From contig NZ_JANUBZ010000001.1 in assembly GCF_024808665.1 (NCBI RefSeq), positions 62,001-126,000 on the forward strand: 64,000 nt of DNA, given 5' to 3'. Source of the stretch: Mucilaginibacter empetricola. GTDB taxonomy: Bacteria > Bacteroidota > Bacteroidia > Sphingobacteriales > Sphingobacteriaceae. How positions within the stretch are numbered: the stretch's first letter is position 1; every line of letters begins with the position of its first letter. The position numbers and the translations under genes were made by a program. The notes beneath the pieces are model-generated. The model had not been told where the DNA came from. It made no database searches and worked only from the letters and a program-made list of their open reading frames with translations. Below, piece by piece: positions 1 to 9,095 of the stretch.

Positions 1-10
1 AAACAAAATC

Positions 11-283
11 ATGAAAACTTTAAAAGTAAGTTTAGCGGCGCTGGTACTTGCACTCGGCCTTGGCGGTGCAGTCGCGGAGAAAATCCAGGCAGCGCCGAAA
101 AGGGCCGATCAGTTGTACAACTGGACCCATTATGACCGGAGCGGCAACCCAATCGGTACATTAAGTAATGCGTCCATTGCTACCGCAGAAAGCACCTTTG
201 GCTGCAGCAGCAATGTTACTAAATGTGGTGTTGGAACTGCAACAGGCAAGCCCAATGCCGAGGTTTATTATCCTGCCGACTAA
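11..283 (+). CDS. Small exported protein, DUF6520-like
   Basis: A 90-residue protein with a hydrophobic signal segment (residues about 4-22, ending near AVAEKIQA) and a short polar mature part. The mature part has two cysteines spaced by six residues (CSSNVTKC) and could form one disulfide. Its length, signal and composition resemble the short exported DUF6520-type proteins of Bacteroidota; that family name is a recollection, not a search result. The ATG follows an A-rich leader typical of the phylum. It converges on the thioredoxin gene and shares a hairpin with it at 289-312. Function is unknown. Confidence 0.7.
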   Translation: MKTLKVSLAALVLALGLGGAVAEKIQAAPKRADQLYNWTHYDRSGNPIGTLSNASIATAESTFGCSSNVTKCGVGTATGKPNAEVYYPAD

Positions 284-288
284 TTTAG

Positions 289-312
289 GAAAGAGGAGGA
301 AACTCCTCTTTC
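289..312. terminator. Bidirectional hairpin between convergent genes
   Basis: A perfect 10-bp inverted repeat (GAAAGAGGAG at 289-298, CTCCTCTTTC at 303-312) closes a GAAA tetraloop. It lies just after the stop of the small exported protein and just beyond the stop of the TlpA gene on the other strand. The plus-strand tail is only moderately T-rich (TTTAATC), so strength is uncertain. Confidence 0.65.
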
Positions 313-313
313 T

Positions 314-1630
314 TTAATCACTTAAAATCAAAGCATTACAGGTTACTTTCTTCCGTTCTATTTTGAATCCTGCTTCTATTAACATTTTGATTACATTACT
401 CATCGAATAAATTCTATCTCCGCTTTTCAGATGCAGGTCAAAATAACGATTGTCGCCGGTGACGTTCACAATCGGGTCGGGTTGGTGACCACAATTGTCT
501 TCCATAAAGTCAATCAGGTCATTTAAAGTTATGTCTCTTGCATCGATTTCCTCCTTGTATATTCGTATTGATAAGGTATCGTTTTTAGGAAGATCAAGCT
601 TTTTCGGCATTTTACTTATCACCCAACCTTCCATCTCTGTTTGTTCGATCCTGCTATGAAATTTAAAATTCCGGTGCATATCTTCCAGAACCATCTGCCC
701 AAACACCGTGTCTGAAACAGGGGTAGGTAAGGTAATTTCATAACAGAAGCAATTTTGAGCAACCCAGTCATTAAGTGATATGTGAGGGTTATTAAAACCG
801 GTAAATTTCGACGGAGCCAGAAAACGCGCGGAGTCTTTCGTTATAATTCTTAATCTTTTGTAATTAACATCCTGAAAATTGAAAAAGTGTTCATAGGCAT
901 ACCAAATGATTTCCAGCAGAGAAGAATTAAACGCGAAATATTTTTTCCTTAGATAATAAGGTTTGTAATCATATCTATCTTTTACATTCCCACTGTTCAA
1001 TTTGGGGTCAAATTTGCCGATAATGGAACGGTAAGTAAAACTGGAATCGTCATCATGGTAGGGTTTAAGCATATCAAAGGTCATACTGTCCCGCTTTACG
1101 GCCTTAAATGTAAGATGTCCGTTGATCAGGTTTTGTAAACTTTCTTTCGTCACCGCCTCTTCGCCGGTAATGCCGACGATTATGCCGGTCGAATCTACCC
1201 ATACATTATGCGGTAGAAACCGGTAGGGTAAATATTTGCGCATCAGGGTGTCGGAACTTACCGACGTGCGGTTGGCAAGTGGTCGGATATGTGCATCGTT
1301 GAAGAGCTTGCTCATGGTAATCTCGTCCTGGTAATTAACCGTAAGCAAATTCAGCTTCGAAGAAAACGGCAGCGATATGGAATCTAAGGTCTGCATTTCA
1401 CGGATGCAAGGAATACACCAGGTCGCCCAGAAACTGATCAGCAGGGCTTTGCCTTTGCAAAGACTTTTTAAACGAATGGGCTGACCATTGCCGTGATAAA
1501 CATTTTGGAGGAGAATATCAGGTAGCCGGTCGCCTACATGAAGTTCTTTAGTGGATTGCGCAACGGAATTTGTTGAACACTCCAAAATGATCAATGCGCA
1601 GGTGATCATATATTTAATTGACTTTTTCAT
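314..1630 (-). CDS. TlpA-family thiol-disulfide oxidoreductase with C-terminal extension
   Basis: 438 residues with an N-terminal signal peptide (cleavage near SVAQ, residue 25), then a TlpA/AhpC-TSA thioredoxin fold with the redox motif WCIPC at 71-75 and typical surroundings (LISFWATWCIPC). The second half, from about residue 185, is not a thioredoxin and is not recognised with confidence; it ends in a region that resembles the repeat-like C-terminal domains seen in some Bacteroidota TlpA proteins. It probably acts in the periplasm on disulfides. The 12-bp gap behind SusD suggests one operon with the SusC/SusD pair, an arrangement common in Sphingobacteriaceae. The Cys at residue 18 (ILEC) does not fit a lipobox. 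Confidence 0.82.
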   Translation of the reverse strand: MKKSIKYMITCALIILECSTNSVAQSTKELHVGDRLPDILLQNVYHGNGQPIRLKSLCKGKALLISFWATWCIPCIREMQTLDSISLPFSSKLNLLTVNYQDEITMSKLFNDAHIRPLANRTSVSSDTLMRKYLPYRFLPHNVWVDSTGIIVGITGEEAVTKESLQNLINGHLTFKAVKRDSMTFDMLKPYHDDDSSFTYRSIIGKFDPKLNSGNVKDRYDYKPYYLRKKYFAFNSSLLEIIWYAYEHFFNFQDVNYKRLRIITKDSARFLAPSKFTGFNNPHISLNDWVAQNCFCYEITLPTPVSDTVFGQMVLEDMHRNFKFHSRIEQTEMEGWVISKMPKKLDLPKNDTLSIRIYKEEIDARDITLNDLIDFMEDNCGHQPDPIVNVTGDNRYFDLHLKSGDRIYSMSNVIKMLIEAGFKIERKKVTCNALILSD

Positions 1631-1642
1631 AATAATAATGGT

Positions 1643-2977
1643 TTAATAGCCCGGATTCTGAACAAGGTTTGAATCATAAGTAATTTCATTCTGGGGGATC
1701 GGCAATACCTGCGACCTCGTGGTCCAGGTGCTTTTATTGCTGCTCATAACGGTATTCAGCAGTCCGGCTCTTTTGAGGTCAAGGTACCGGTGTCCCCATT
1801 CGGCGAAATATTCTACACGGTACTCCTGTATGATCGCGTTCATTGCCGTTTTCATATCAGTGAAAACAGTTAAAGCTGGCAGTCCGGCACGTAATCTGAT
1901 AACGTTAACGTCTGATACAGCGCCTGCGAAATCACCCTGGTTTGCCCTGGCTTCTGCTCTGATCAGGTATTGTTCAGGTAAGCGTAAGGCCATCAGGTAT
2001 TCCGGTGACGCCGCACTCGTTTCTCTATTATGATATTTAAACGGATAGTATAGTGTTGCGCCATTGGTAACCGAAGCATTGAGCCAGTCGGTTTTACGCA
2101 GGTCACCTGGTTCAAATGCAGCAAGCAGGGATGGTGTAACCGGGTATTGCGGTGTACCGGAACTTGGTATCAGCGTTTGTGCATCGGTAATGTAGCCATA
2201 TTGAGTCCAGAATTGTAATATCGCTTCCTGGCTGTTGGCCTGAAAAACATCTGAAGGAGAAACCGTGAGACTGTACGAACCGGTATTGATAACCTGTCCG
2301 GCATTTAATGCACTGTTTGTCCAATCCTTCTGATACAGGTAAACCCTTGCCAGCATCGCGGTTGCAGCCCATTTGTTGACTCTCACCTTTTCGCCGCCGG
2401 AGTAGTTTTCGGACAGTCCATTTTTCGCATCTGTAAGGTCACTAATAATTTGTTGGTATACCGCAGTAGCGTCCGATTGCTTTGCCGTAGTATTCTGATT
2501 GACATCGGTTGTCAGGATCAACGGGATATGATCAAAAGAATTTACAAGATAGAAATAGGCATAAGCCCTTAAAAACTTTGCCTCTGCTATGCTGCTGGTT
2601 TTGAAAGCACTTGGGAGGCCCGAAACTTGCAAATGCTGGATCAGATCATTGCAGGAGTAGATGACAAAGTAATTGTTTTTCCAAATGTTCAGCACCGTTC
2701 CGTCCGAAACGGACAAATTTCCGGTGGCGAAACCATTCGTTGGCGCGACGGGATAATTGAACTCGTCAGTGTACAAGCCCATATATTTGTTATAGTTTGG
2801 ATCAATGGTCTTGTCAAACAGGGCGTAAATGTTTAAAAGTGCCGATGTTGCTGAAGTAGTATCGGCGAACACTTTGTCTGTGGTTAGCTGGTTTTCAGGC
2901 GAATCGATTGTAATGAGCTTTTTGCAACCGAAAGAACACAAGCCCAATACTGTTATTATAAATAATAATGTTTTCAT
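1643..2977 (-). CDS. RagB/SusD family nutrient-uptake lipoprotein
   Basis: 444 residues with a lipoprotein signal (lipobox near LCSFGCKK, Cys at 18). The body has the SusD hallmarks: an N-terminal TPR-like half with AKFLRAYAYFYLV, and the C-terminal signature where the protein ends PIPQNEITYDSNLVQNPGY. SusD proteins sit on the cell surface over the SusC channel and hold the ligand. The gene lies 10 bp after SusC on the same strand. The ligand is unknown; no glycosidase gene is adjacent, so the substrate may be peptide or another polymer. Confidence 0.93.
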   Translation of the reverse strand: MKTLLFIITVLGLCSFGCKKLITIDSPENQLTTDKVFADTTSATSALLNIYALFDKTIDPNYNKYMGLYTDEFNYPVAPTNGFATGNLSVSDGTVLNIWKNNYFVIYSCNDLIQHLQVSGLPSAFKTSSIAEAKFLRAYAYFYLVNSFDHIPLILTTDVNQNTTAKQSDATAVYQQIISDLTDAKNGLSENYSGGEKVRVNKWAATAMLARVYLYQKDWTNSALNAGQVINTGSYSLTVSPSDVFQANSQEAILQFWTQYGYITDAQTLIPSSGTPQYPVTPSLLAAFEPGDLRKTDWLNASVTNGATLYYPFKYHNRETSAASPEYLMALRLPEQYLIRAEARANQGDFAGAVSDVNVIRLRAGLPALTVFTDMKTAMNAIIQEYRVEYFAEWGHRYLDLKRAGLLNTVMSSNKSTWTTRSQVLPIPQNEITYDSNLVQNPGY

Positions 2978-2987
2978 GATGATATTT

Positions 2988-5966
2988 TTAAAATGAGAGT
3001 TGCGCCCCTATGGTAAAAGTCCGGACCGGTGGTAAATTGGGTGAGGCACCCGATTCAGGATCCAGTAATGGGAGGTTTTTATTGTTGAATGTTATTAGGT
3101 TTTGACCCTGGAAATAGAGCCTGCCACTACTTGCCCCCACCGCAGTCATCCAAACCGATGGTAAAGTATAGGAAAGGGCAATATTTTTAATCCGGAAATA
3201 AGCGGCTTCGAAATAATTAGCTGATGAAAAGGTGTAATTATAGTCGGCGATTGTGGAAGACTTTGGAATGGTGGTCTGATCTCCGGCTTTTTGCCAGCGA
3301 CCCAGGATCCACTGGTAATTATTCAGCAGCAAACCCGGCGTATTGGGTATGCCGCCCATTTGCAACTGCCTGGCAAACTGCCCGAAAACATCCAGTGACC
3401 ATTTATGGAAAGTTATGGTATTTCCTACGCCGCCATAGAAATCGGGCGTCTGTTTCCCGATGGTTGCAAAAAAATTCGGGTCAGAAGATGAACTTCCGGG
3501 TATCGGACTGTAAGATGCAAGCCCCGTAGCTGGATCGACCCCGGTAAACTGATAGCCATAAACGCGGGTGATATCATCGCCAATCTGCAAGGTGCTGGCA
3601 TAGCTTGATGTCGCTAAATTCTTAAATGCAAGCAGCTTATTTGTCGGCAGGGTCAGGTTAAACGTTGTTGTCCAGTTAAAATCTTGTGTTTTAATATTTT
3701 TGCTGGTCAGCTCAAATTCCCATCCTTTATTCTGCACTTCTGCCGGAAGATTGGCCTCATAACTCGCAAAGCCTGTCAGGTAGGGAATCTTATAGTTGAC
3801 AAGTTGGTCGTCACTGCGGTTTCGGTAGTAGTCTGTTGTTAACAATACTCTATCACTGAAAAAACCAAGATCAATTCCAAATTCCAACTTTTTAGTAGTT
3901 TCCCAGTGAAAGTCGGAATTGGCGATCTTTGTTGGTTGTAAACCCGGTGTATTCTGGTAAGTATAGCCGGAAGTGCCATATGTGGACATATACTGGTAAT
4001 CAGAAATCTGATCGTTACCCGTCAGGCCGTAACTGGTCCTGAGTTTGCCAAAACTGAAGACAGGCTGCAACGCCTTCATAAAAGGTTCGCTGCTGAACAG
4101 CCAGGCGCCGCCAACTGAACCGAAGTTGCCGAACTGGTTGCCTGGTCCAAACCTGGATGAGCCGTCTCGTCGAATCGTCCCATTTAGAATATAGCGGTTG
4201 TCATAGTTATAAGTAATGCGCCCGAAAACAGATTCATATTTATAAGCAGTATAGCTGTTGGACAAACTGTAGGTCTGCGCGGCTGCGAAATCTTTCATCA
4301 GGGTTTCGCTGCTAAAATCTCCGGCAATGATCTGGCTACCCTGTGAAACGGAGTTTTGGTAGGTGCCGCCGATCAGTACACTGATATTGGATTTGTCAAA
4401 TCCATAGCTGTAATTGACCTGCGGTTCAACGATAAATGTCCGGTTACTGTTATCGCCGAAATTGGTGTAATCCGTTGATCCGGGATACAAGGCAACATCG
4501 GGAAACTCCTGGGTTTGTTTCAAAATGATCAGGTTATAACCGCTGCTGACTTTAAATATAAGGCTTGGCAGCAGTTCATAGCTCATCATGATGTTATTGA
4601 TCACATTAGTCGTATTTGCCAGTGAAGCCGCTTGGGTCTCGGCAGCAGGGTTGACATAAAACCAGTTATAATTCCCGGAAGCATCGTATAAAGGGTAATT
4701 TGGAGGTAAAAGAATGTCTGTACCCAGGTCCGGCGGATTTGATAGTTTGTTGTTATCCAATATCAGTGAGTTGATGTATTGGAAATGGAATTTTGAGTTG
4801 GCGGAGGTATGCTGGAAGTTGATGTGCACGCCCCCCCGCTGATAAAGATTATTTCCTTTTAAATAGCTTGTTTCTGAATGGAAGTTTCCGCCTGCTGAAA
4901 AGGTGTTCGCCCCAACTCCGCCTGATATGCTAAACTGCGCATCTGTAACATGTCCTGTGCCGCCCAGCAAATACTTCCCCCAATCCGTACCTTTGTTTTG
5001 GCTCCAGGCCATAAGATCGGGTGCGTAATTAGGATCATTCGGGTCGTTTGAAGGCACCATGCCGTCGTTTGCGAACGCTTCTTTCCGGATGTCAAGGTAT
5101 TGCTGCAGGTTGAGTAATCTCGGCAGATCCGCTGCGCCGTTTACACCTTCGCTGAAATTATAGTCAATCTTGCTTTTCCCGCTTTTCCCTTGTTTGGTGG
5201 TGATCAATACAACACCATTGCTGCCGCGTGAGCCATAAATAGCAGTGGCATCAGCATCTTTCAGAATACTGATCGAGGCGATATCATCAGGGTTTATACT
5301 GTTAAAAGGACTAACGCTGCCATTAACTGAACTCCCCCCAAGTATTCCGTTAGCCGCGGTATAGGCGCCGCCGATACTGGTTTCAAATGGCACACCATCA
5401 ATAATATACAAAGGATTTGTTCCGGCAGAAATTGACCCTTTACCCCGGATCTGGATAGAAATGTTTCCTCCGGGCAGGCCATTGGTCGTTTGCACATAAA
5501 CTCCGGGCGCTCTGCCCGAAATGGCGGAAAGGACATTAGTGACCGGTTGATCTTCGATTTCTTTTGAAGATATTGAAGAAACACTGCCTGTATTGAGCCG
5601 CTTTGTTGTCGTTCCATAACCAATGATCTGCACTTCATTTAATGAACCTGTTGACAGATGGAGTCTGGCGGCTAAATGGTTATGGTTTTCCTTTGTCACC
5701 TGAATGGTCAGTATGTCATATCCTACAAAGGTGATTACTAGGGTTACCGGGAAACCGGTTGTATTTAAGCTGAATTGGCCGGAGGTATTACTGCCGCTGT
5801 TAATACCAGTACCTGTAATTTTAATGGAGGCCCCTGGCAACGGGTTGCCTTTTTCGTCGGTGACAACACCGTCAATCCGGTAATTTGGGGGATTGGTATC
5901 CTGAGCATTTACCCTTAAAAACAGGCAAAGCAAAGCCAGGACACTAAAAAGTATCGTTTTTTTCAT
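2988..5966 (-). CDS. SusC/RagA family TonB-linked outer-membrane protein
   Basis: About 992 residues when started at the ATG at 5966 (MKKTILFSVLALL...), which gives a proper signal peptide; the in-frame ATG at 6020 would add 18 unlikely residues. After the signal come a carboxypeptidase-regulatory-like domain (RIDGVVTDEKGNPLPGASI), the plug with GYGTTTKR and the box PLYIIDGVPFE, and a 22-strand-type barrel. There is no STN domain, so it should transport without signalling to an anti-sigma factor. It pairs with the SusD gene 10 bp downstream. A 16-bp perfect inverted repeat lies in its leader (6008-6063). Confidence 0.93.
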   Translation of the reverse strand: MKKTILFSVLALLCLFLRVNAQDTNPPNYRIDGVVTDEKGNPLPGASIKITGTGINSGSNTSGQFSLNTTGFPVTLVITFVGYDILTIQVTKENHNHLAARLHLSTGSLNEVQIIGYGTTTKRLNTGSVSSISSKEIEDQPVTNVLSAISGRAPGVYVQTTNGLPGGNISIQIRGKGSISAGTNPLYIIDGVPFETSIGGAYTAANGILGGSSVNGSVSPFNSINPDDIASISILKDADATAIYGSRGSNGVVLITTKQGKSGKSKIDYNFSEGVNGAADLPRLLNLQQYLDIRKEAFANDGMVPSNDPNDPNYAPDLMAWSQNKGTDWGKYLLGGTGHVTDAQFSISGGVGANTFSAGGNFHSETSYLKGNNLYQRGGVHINFQHTSANSKFHFQYINSLILDNNKLSNPPDLGTDILLPPNYPLYDASGNYNWFYVNPAAETQAASLANTTNVINNIMMSYELLPSLIFKVSSGYNLIILKQTQEFPDVALYPGSTDYTNFGDNSNRTFIVEPQVNYSYGFDKSNISVLIGGTYQNSVSQGSQIIAGDFSSETLMKDFAAAQTYSLSNSYTAYKYESVFGRITYNYDNRYILNGTIRRDGSSRFGPGNQFGNFGSVGGAWLFSSEPFMKALQPVFSFGKLRTSYGLTGNDQISDYQYMSTYGTSGYTYQNTPGLQPTKIANSDFHWETTKKLEFGIDLGFFSDRVLLTTDYYRNRSDDQLVNYKIPYLTGFASYEANLPAEVQNKGWEFELTSKNIKTQDFNWTTTFNLTLPTNKLLAFKNLATSSYASTLQIGDDITRVYGYQFTGVDPATGLASYSPIPGSSSSDPNFFATIGKQTPDFYGGVGNTITFHKWSLDVFGQFARQLQMGGIPNTPGLLLNNYQWILGRWQKAGDQTTIPKSSTIADYNYTFSSANYFEAAYFRIKNIALSYTLPSVWMTAVGASSGRLYFQGQNLITFNNKNLPLLDPESGASPNLPPVRTFTIGAQLSF

Positions 5967-6007
5967 AAAAATTTGATTAAGTGAAGTTTTTAAAACCAGA
6001 AAAATGC

Positions 6008-6063
6008 TGAATAATGGCACCTGAAATTGCTTATCTATTAACTGATCCAGGTGCCATTATTCA
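6008..6063 (-). promoter_or_regulatory. Perfect 16-bp inverted repeat upstream of susC
   Basis: TGAATAATGGCACCTG (6008-6023) is the exact reverse complement of 6048-6063, with a 24-base loop. On the minus strand it is followed within a few bases by five T residues (6004-6000). It can be read as a terminator for the small gene upstream or as a 5' leader hairpin of the SusC mRNA, 42 bases before its start codon. Confidence 0.6.
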
Positions 6064-6107
6064 CGGGTCATTCAGGGGGACAAATGACGACCAGCCAGAT
6101 TTTTGAT

Positions 6108-6389
6108 TTACTTGCTCCCATCAGGCAGGTCAATTTTAGATTCGGTAATTGTTTTAAGAAGTTCGGCCTGGTGGTAGATTTTACTTACCAAGTCCTGAAC
6201 AGAAGAAAAGTTGGAGTCGCCACTTAGCTTGATGTTTTGTGGATCAATACCTTTTTCCCAAAGAGCTTTGGTAAACCAATCATTTAATTCTTTTTGAAAT
6301 TGTTCAAAAGGAACGTTGTAAAAGTGATTCATAATTCCTGTCAGGGAACTGAAATCAGGTTGATTGTTGTTTGACTGTAATTCTTCCAT
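6108..6389 (-). CDS. Small hypothetical protein
   Basis: A 93-residue soluble, acidic protein without signal peptide or membrane segment. It is rich in predicted helix (EQFQKELNDWFTKALWEKG, VSKIYHQAELLKTI). I do not recognise a family. It reads toward SusC and is separated from it by the strong hairpin at 6008-6063. Its upstream side is the structured element at 6434-6580. The coding call rests on an intact frame, the ATG and plausible composition. Confidence 0.55.
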   Translation of the reverse strand: MEELQSNNNQPDFSSLTGIMNHFYNVPFEQFQKELNDWFTKALWEKGIDPQNIKLSGDSNFSSVQDLVSKIYHQAELLKTITESKIDLPDGSK

Positions 6390-6433
6390 TTTTAATGATT
6401 TTAAAATTCATTATTATGGAGTCTGCAGTAAGG

Positions 6434-6580
6434 ATTGACACTGTAAAAATGCTACAGGCATGGGCCCAACTTATTGTTCCCGGTGGGTTGACACGCCCAG
6501 AGCACTAATAAGAAGGGAACCCCATACCTGTAGCATGGGCATTCCGGCTTCTCATCTTGTGCTCATATGAAAGTGTCAAT
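6434..6580. repeat. Rod-like palindromic element, possible structured RNA
   Basis: A 147-base region without an ORF, built from nested inverted repeats: ATTGACACT (6434-6442) with AGTGTCAAT (6572-6580); ATGCTACAGGCATGGG (6449-6464) with CCCATACCTGTAGCAT (6521-6536, one mismatch); GTTCCC (6476-6481) with GGGAAC (6515-6520); TGGG (6484-6487) with CCCA (6496-6499). The stems nest in order and would fold into a long rod on either strand. Three blocks recur in the same order at 60828-60871. It may be a small RNA gene or a palindromic mobile repeat. Confidence 0.5.
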
Positions 6581-6642
6581 TTCCGGGAGCAAGACTCAAA
6601 GCGAATGCTTCACTTTTTTTCGAAGATTCGCAAATTAATTAT

Positions 6643-6703
6643 TTACGTTTAATTTTTCTTATAAAATCAAATATAAGAACTTTTTACGTCTTATAAAACG
6701 TAA
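6643..6703. promoter_or_regulatory. Repeated TTACGT/CTTATAAAA motif before XRE gene
   Basis: TTACGT occurs at 6643-6648 and 6684-6689 and inverted (ACGTAA) at 6698-6703. CTTATAAAA occurs at 6658-6666 and again at 6690-6698. These repeats crowd the AT-rich promoter region directly upstream of the XRE regulator and look like an autoregulatory operator. Confidence 0.4.
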
Positions 6704-6735
6704 TAAATTAATTTATATCATCTTCTATTTGGTTA

Positions 6736-7017
6736 ATGGGAAAACAATACCGTAGCCAAGAATTTATTGATAACATTGCAAAAAAAATCAATGAAATTAG
6801 ACTTGAAAAAGGAATTGTTCAGGAGGATATAGTTGATAGAACTGGTTTTACTCAAAAGCAAGTATGGAGTTTGCTTAATGGAAAAAGTAATCCAACAGTG
6901 TCAAGTATTGAAGCCATAGCAAAAGCCCTTGAAGTTCATCCAAAAGTATTTTTGGAGTTCGATTTTGACATTCCTAAAAATCACTCTTTAAGAAAAGATC
7001 GGAAGAAAAAGAGTTAG
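6736..7017 (+). CDS. XRE-family helix-turn-helix regulator
   Basis: A 93-residue one-domain DNA-binding protein. The Cro/CI-type HTH spans residues about 10-65: RLEKGIVQEDIVDRTGF leads to TQKQVWSLLNGKSNPTVSS, then the helix SIEAIAKALEVHPKVF. The C-terminus is a short lysine-rich tail. No ligand-binding domain is present, so it probably acts as a simple repressor. Repeated TTACGT sites just upstream suggest autoregulation. It converges on a TetR gene with a 5-base gap. Confidence 0.88.
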   Translation: MGKQYRSQEFIDNIAKKINEIRLEKGIVQEDIVDRTGFTQKQVWSLLNGKSNPTVSSIEAIAKALEVHPKVFLEFDFDIPKNHSLRKDRKKKS

Positions 7018-7022
7018 AAAAT

Positions 7023-7631
7023 TTAGTCGTGCTTATATGCCCAACTTACAATCTGACCGATAGCCTTTAATATATCTTCTTTTCCAGTGTTCGTATTGAG
7101 GTCAATTCCCGCAAACTTGCCCCCATTATAAACAGTGTGGAGTATAGTATAATAAATTCCTCCAACCAGAATTGCAGCGATAGCCCTGAAATTTACATTG
7201 CCATTGTCAAAATGCGGATCAGTCAACTCAAGAAATTCCTGACCCATGCTTTCCCTCGTATTATGAATACTTTTCATCAGCGGACTGTCTACTGAAAGCT
7301 CCCAAAGAATTAAGCGTTGCATTTCTTTTTGAGAAGCAAAAAATTTGAATTGATTTTGGAGTATTTCGGTTATCAATTGCTCGCTTCCGGCAAACTGCTT
7401 ATCGACAAGCATTTGTTTCATCTGATTAGAAAAAACCATCCAGTAGTCATTTTCTAAAATGTAAGCCTCAACTAAATAATTCAGGTTTCCAAAATATCGG
7501 TAAATGAGTTTTCTATCAACGTTTGCATACTGGGAAATTTTGCTGATTTTCAGGCTTTGAAATCCTTCCACTTTAATAACTTCACCAACTGCTTTGATTA
7601 ATTTTCTTTTGGTATTTTCTTTATCTTTCAT
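7023..7631 (-). CDS. TetR/AcrR-family regulator
   Basis: About 202 residues from the ATG at 7631; the frame stays open to an ATG at 7697, but those 22 residues are untypical. The N-terminal HTH (KRKLIKAVGEVIKVEGFQSLKISKI then SQYANVDRKLIYRYFGN) matches the TetR pattern, including the final YRYFGN helix. The rest is a variable helical ligand domain. It lies behind the exporter operon (7806-10983) on the same strand with a gap of 174 bases, so it may control that unit, but no clear operator was seen. Confidence 0.85.
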   Translation of the reverse strand: MKDKENTKRKLIKAVGEVIKVEGFQSLKISKISQYANVDRKLIYRYFGNLNYLVEAYILENDYWMVFSNQMKQMLVDKQFAGSEQLITEILQNQFKFFASQKEMQRLILWELSVDSPLMKSIHNTRESMGQEFLELTDPHFDNGNVNFRAIAAILVGGIYYTILHTVYNGGKFAGIDLNTNTGKEDILKAIGQIVSWAYKHD

Positions 7632-7805
7632 TTTGATGCCATAGATAATTCTACTCACATTGCCATTTTTTCCACGAATATTTTGAACCCTACTCAATTA
7701 CTATGTGCTTAGAGGCGGGGTGTTATCCCCGGTACAGTAAACAAGGTCAAAACCAGCCAATGATTACGGATAATATGCATGTTCAAAGTGCGGATTCAAA
7801 TTATG

Positions 7806-9095
7806 TCAATCCCTCAGACGAACATCCATTTTAATATCGTCCTTTTTATCTATTGCTGCCGTGAGCAACCCGGCTTTCTCCGTGCATTTGTTTAAAATTA
7901 ATACAGCCACCAACGTAATAGCCGACAATAGAATAAAAATGAGATAACTGTAACTCAGGTTGCTCTCATCTTTTGCAGGAATAAAGTTTACAACACCATA
8001 GGTTAATATTGATAGCAGGACATAGACAGTACCCCCTGTTAACCCTCCTGAAATCCCAGCATTTTTTGGGAACCGGGTCAGGCAGTAAGTGAAATAGTTG
8101 TTGTAAGTATAACCGGCACATATATGGATTAGAAAGGCAAACAGTATCAGCGAGGACAGATTACTTACAAATACAACGCTACAAATCATTACAATAATAA
8201 CAACAAGCTGAAGACCAGTATTAATGACAAGCTTTTTATAAAAGTGATGACGAATGGTCGCTTTACTCACAAAGCCTCCGCCCATATAAGCCAATCCTAA
8301 AACCAAAGAGCAGTACCCGGCTGTTACCGGCGAAAAATGCAATTGATGTTCGATGATAAACGGCCCGGTCATGTTATATACCATGATCATTGCATAGGTA
8401 AAGCAAAGTATCAACAGACCAAACAAAAAGCTCAGGGTCGTTACCATCTCCCCATATAAACGCAATATCCTTTTCAAATCAAATGTCATTGCGAATGTTA
8501 AACTTTCGCCGCCAAATATCAATTCCAGAACAACAATCGTAAAGGCAATGGCAGCCAGCAGAAAGAAATTTGCCTGCCAGCCAAAGTTTTTTTGTAAAAA
8601 ACCACCCAGAAACGGTGCGACAATCGGGCCGACCGACCATATAATGGTAAACAAGCTCAAATAATCCTGCAATTGCTTGCCCTTAAAAACATCTACAAAA
8701 TAAGCCCTTTTGGCAACGATAACGATGGCGATTGAAACGCCTTGAATCATGCGCATGACATAAATTAAATGGATATTCAAGGTTAGGGCTATCATCAGAC
8801 TAGCTATAGTGAAAACGATCAACGCAACTAAACTTATTCGATAACGACCGTAGCTATCCAGAAAACTACCGATAAATAGTTGTGCCAACCCGTAACTGAC
8901 CAAAAACAAAGTCAGCGTTAACTGCACCTGCAAACTGCTGACATGCAGATCCGCACCCATGTTGGGCAGGGAGGGGATATAAATGTCCGTCGCAAATCCA
9001 GATAATGGCAATAAGCCAAAGGACAACAAGGTGCGGATGCCTTCGTTCTTTTTTACGACCGCATTAGTACAATTATTTGGCAAAACTGCGTTCAT
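7806..9095 (-). CDS. Bcr/CflA-type MFS drug/metabolite exporter
   Basis: 429 residues with about 12 hydrophobic segments. The first helix carries the DHA1 Bcr/CflA signature (ATDIYIPSLPNMGADL), and loop 2-3 has the MFS motif GSFLDSYGRYR. Members export drugs or small metabolites by proton antiport. Its start overlaps the stop of the PhzF-like gene by four bases, so it is translationally coupled to the Rid-PhzF unit. Inference: it may export the product or a toxic intermediate of that pathway. Confidence 0.88.
   Translation of the reverse strand: MNAVLPNNCTNAVVKKNEGIRTLLSFGLLPLSGFATDIYIPSLPNMGADLHVSSLQVQLTLTLFLVSYGLAQLFIGSFLDSYGRYRISLVALIVFTIASLMIALTLNIHLIYVMRMIQGVSIAIVIVAKRAYFVDVFKGKQLQDYLSLFTIIWSVGPIVAPFLGGFLQKNFGWQANFFLLAAIAFTIVVLELIFGGESLTFAMTFDLKRILRLYGEMVTTLSFLFGLLILCFTYAMIMVYNMTGPFIIEHQLHFSPVTAGYCSLVLGLAYMGGGFVSKATIRHHFYKKLVINTGLQLVVIIVMICSVVFVSNLSSLILFAFLIHICAGYTYNNYFTYCLTRFPKNAGISGGLTGGTVYVLLSILTYGVVNFIPAKDESNLSYSYLIFILLSAITLVAVLILNKCTEKAGLLTAAIDKKDDIKMDVRLRD

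Noticed and set aside
7716..7731. CGGGG-N6-CCCCG hairpin between exporter and TetR genes
   Set aside because: Only five base pairs and no T-tract; too weak to call a terminator.
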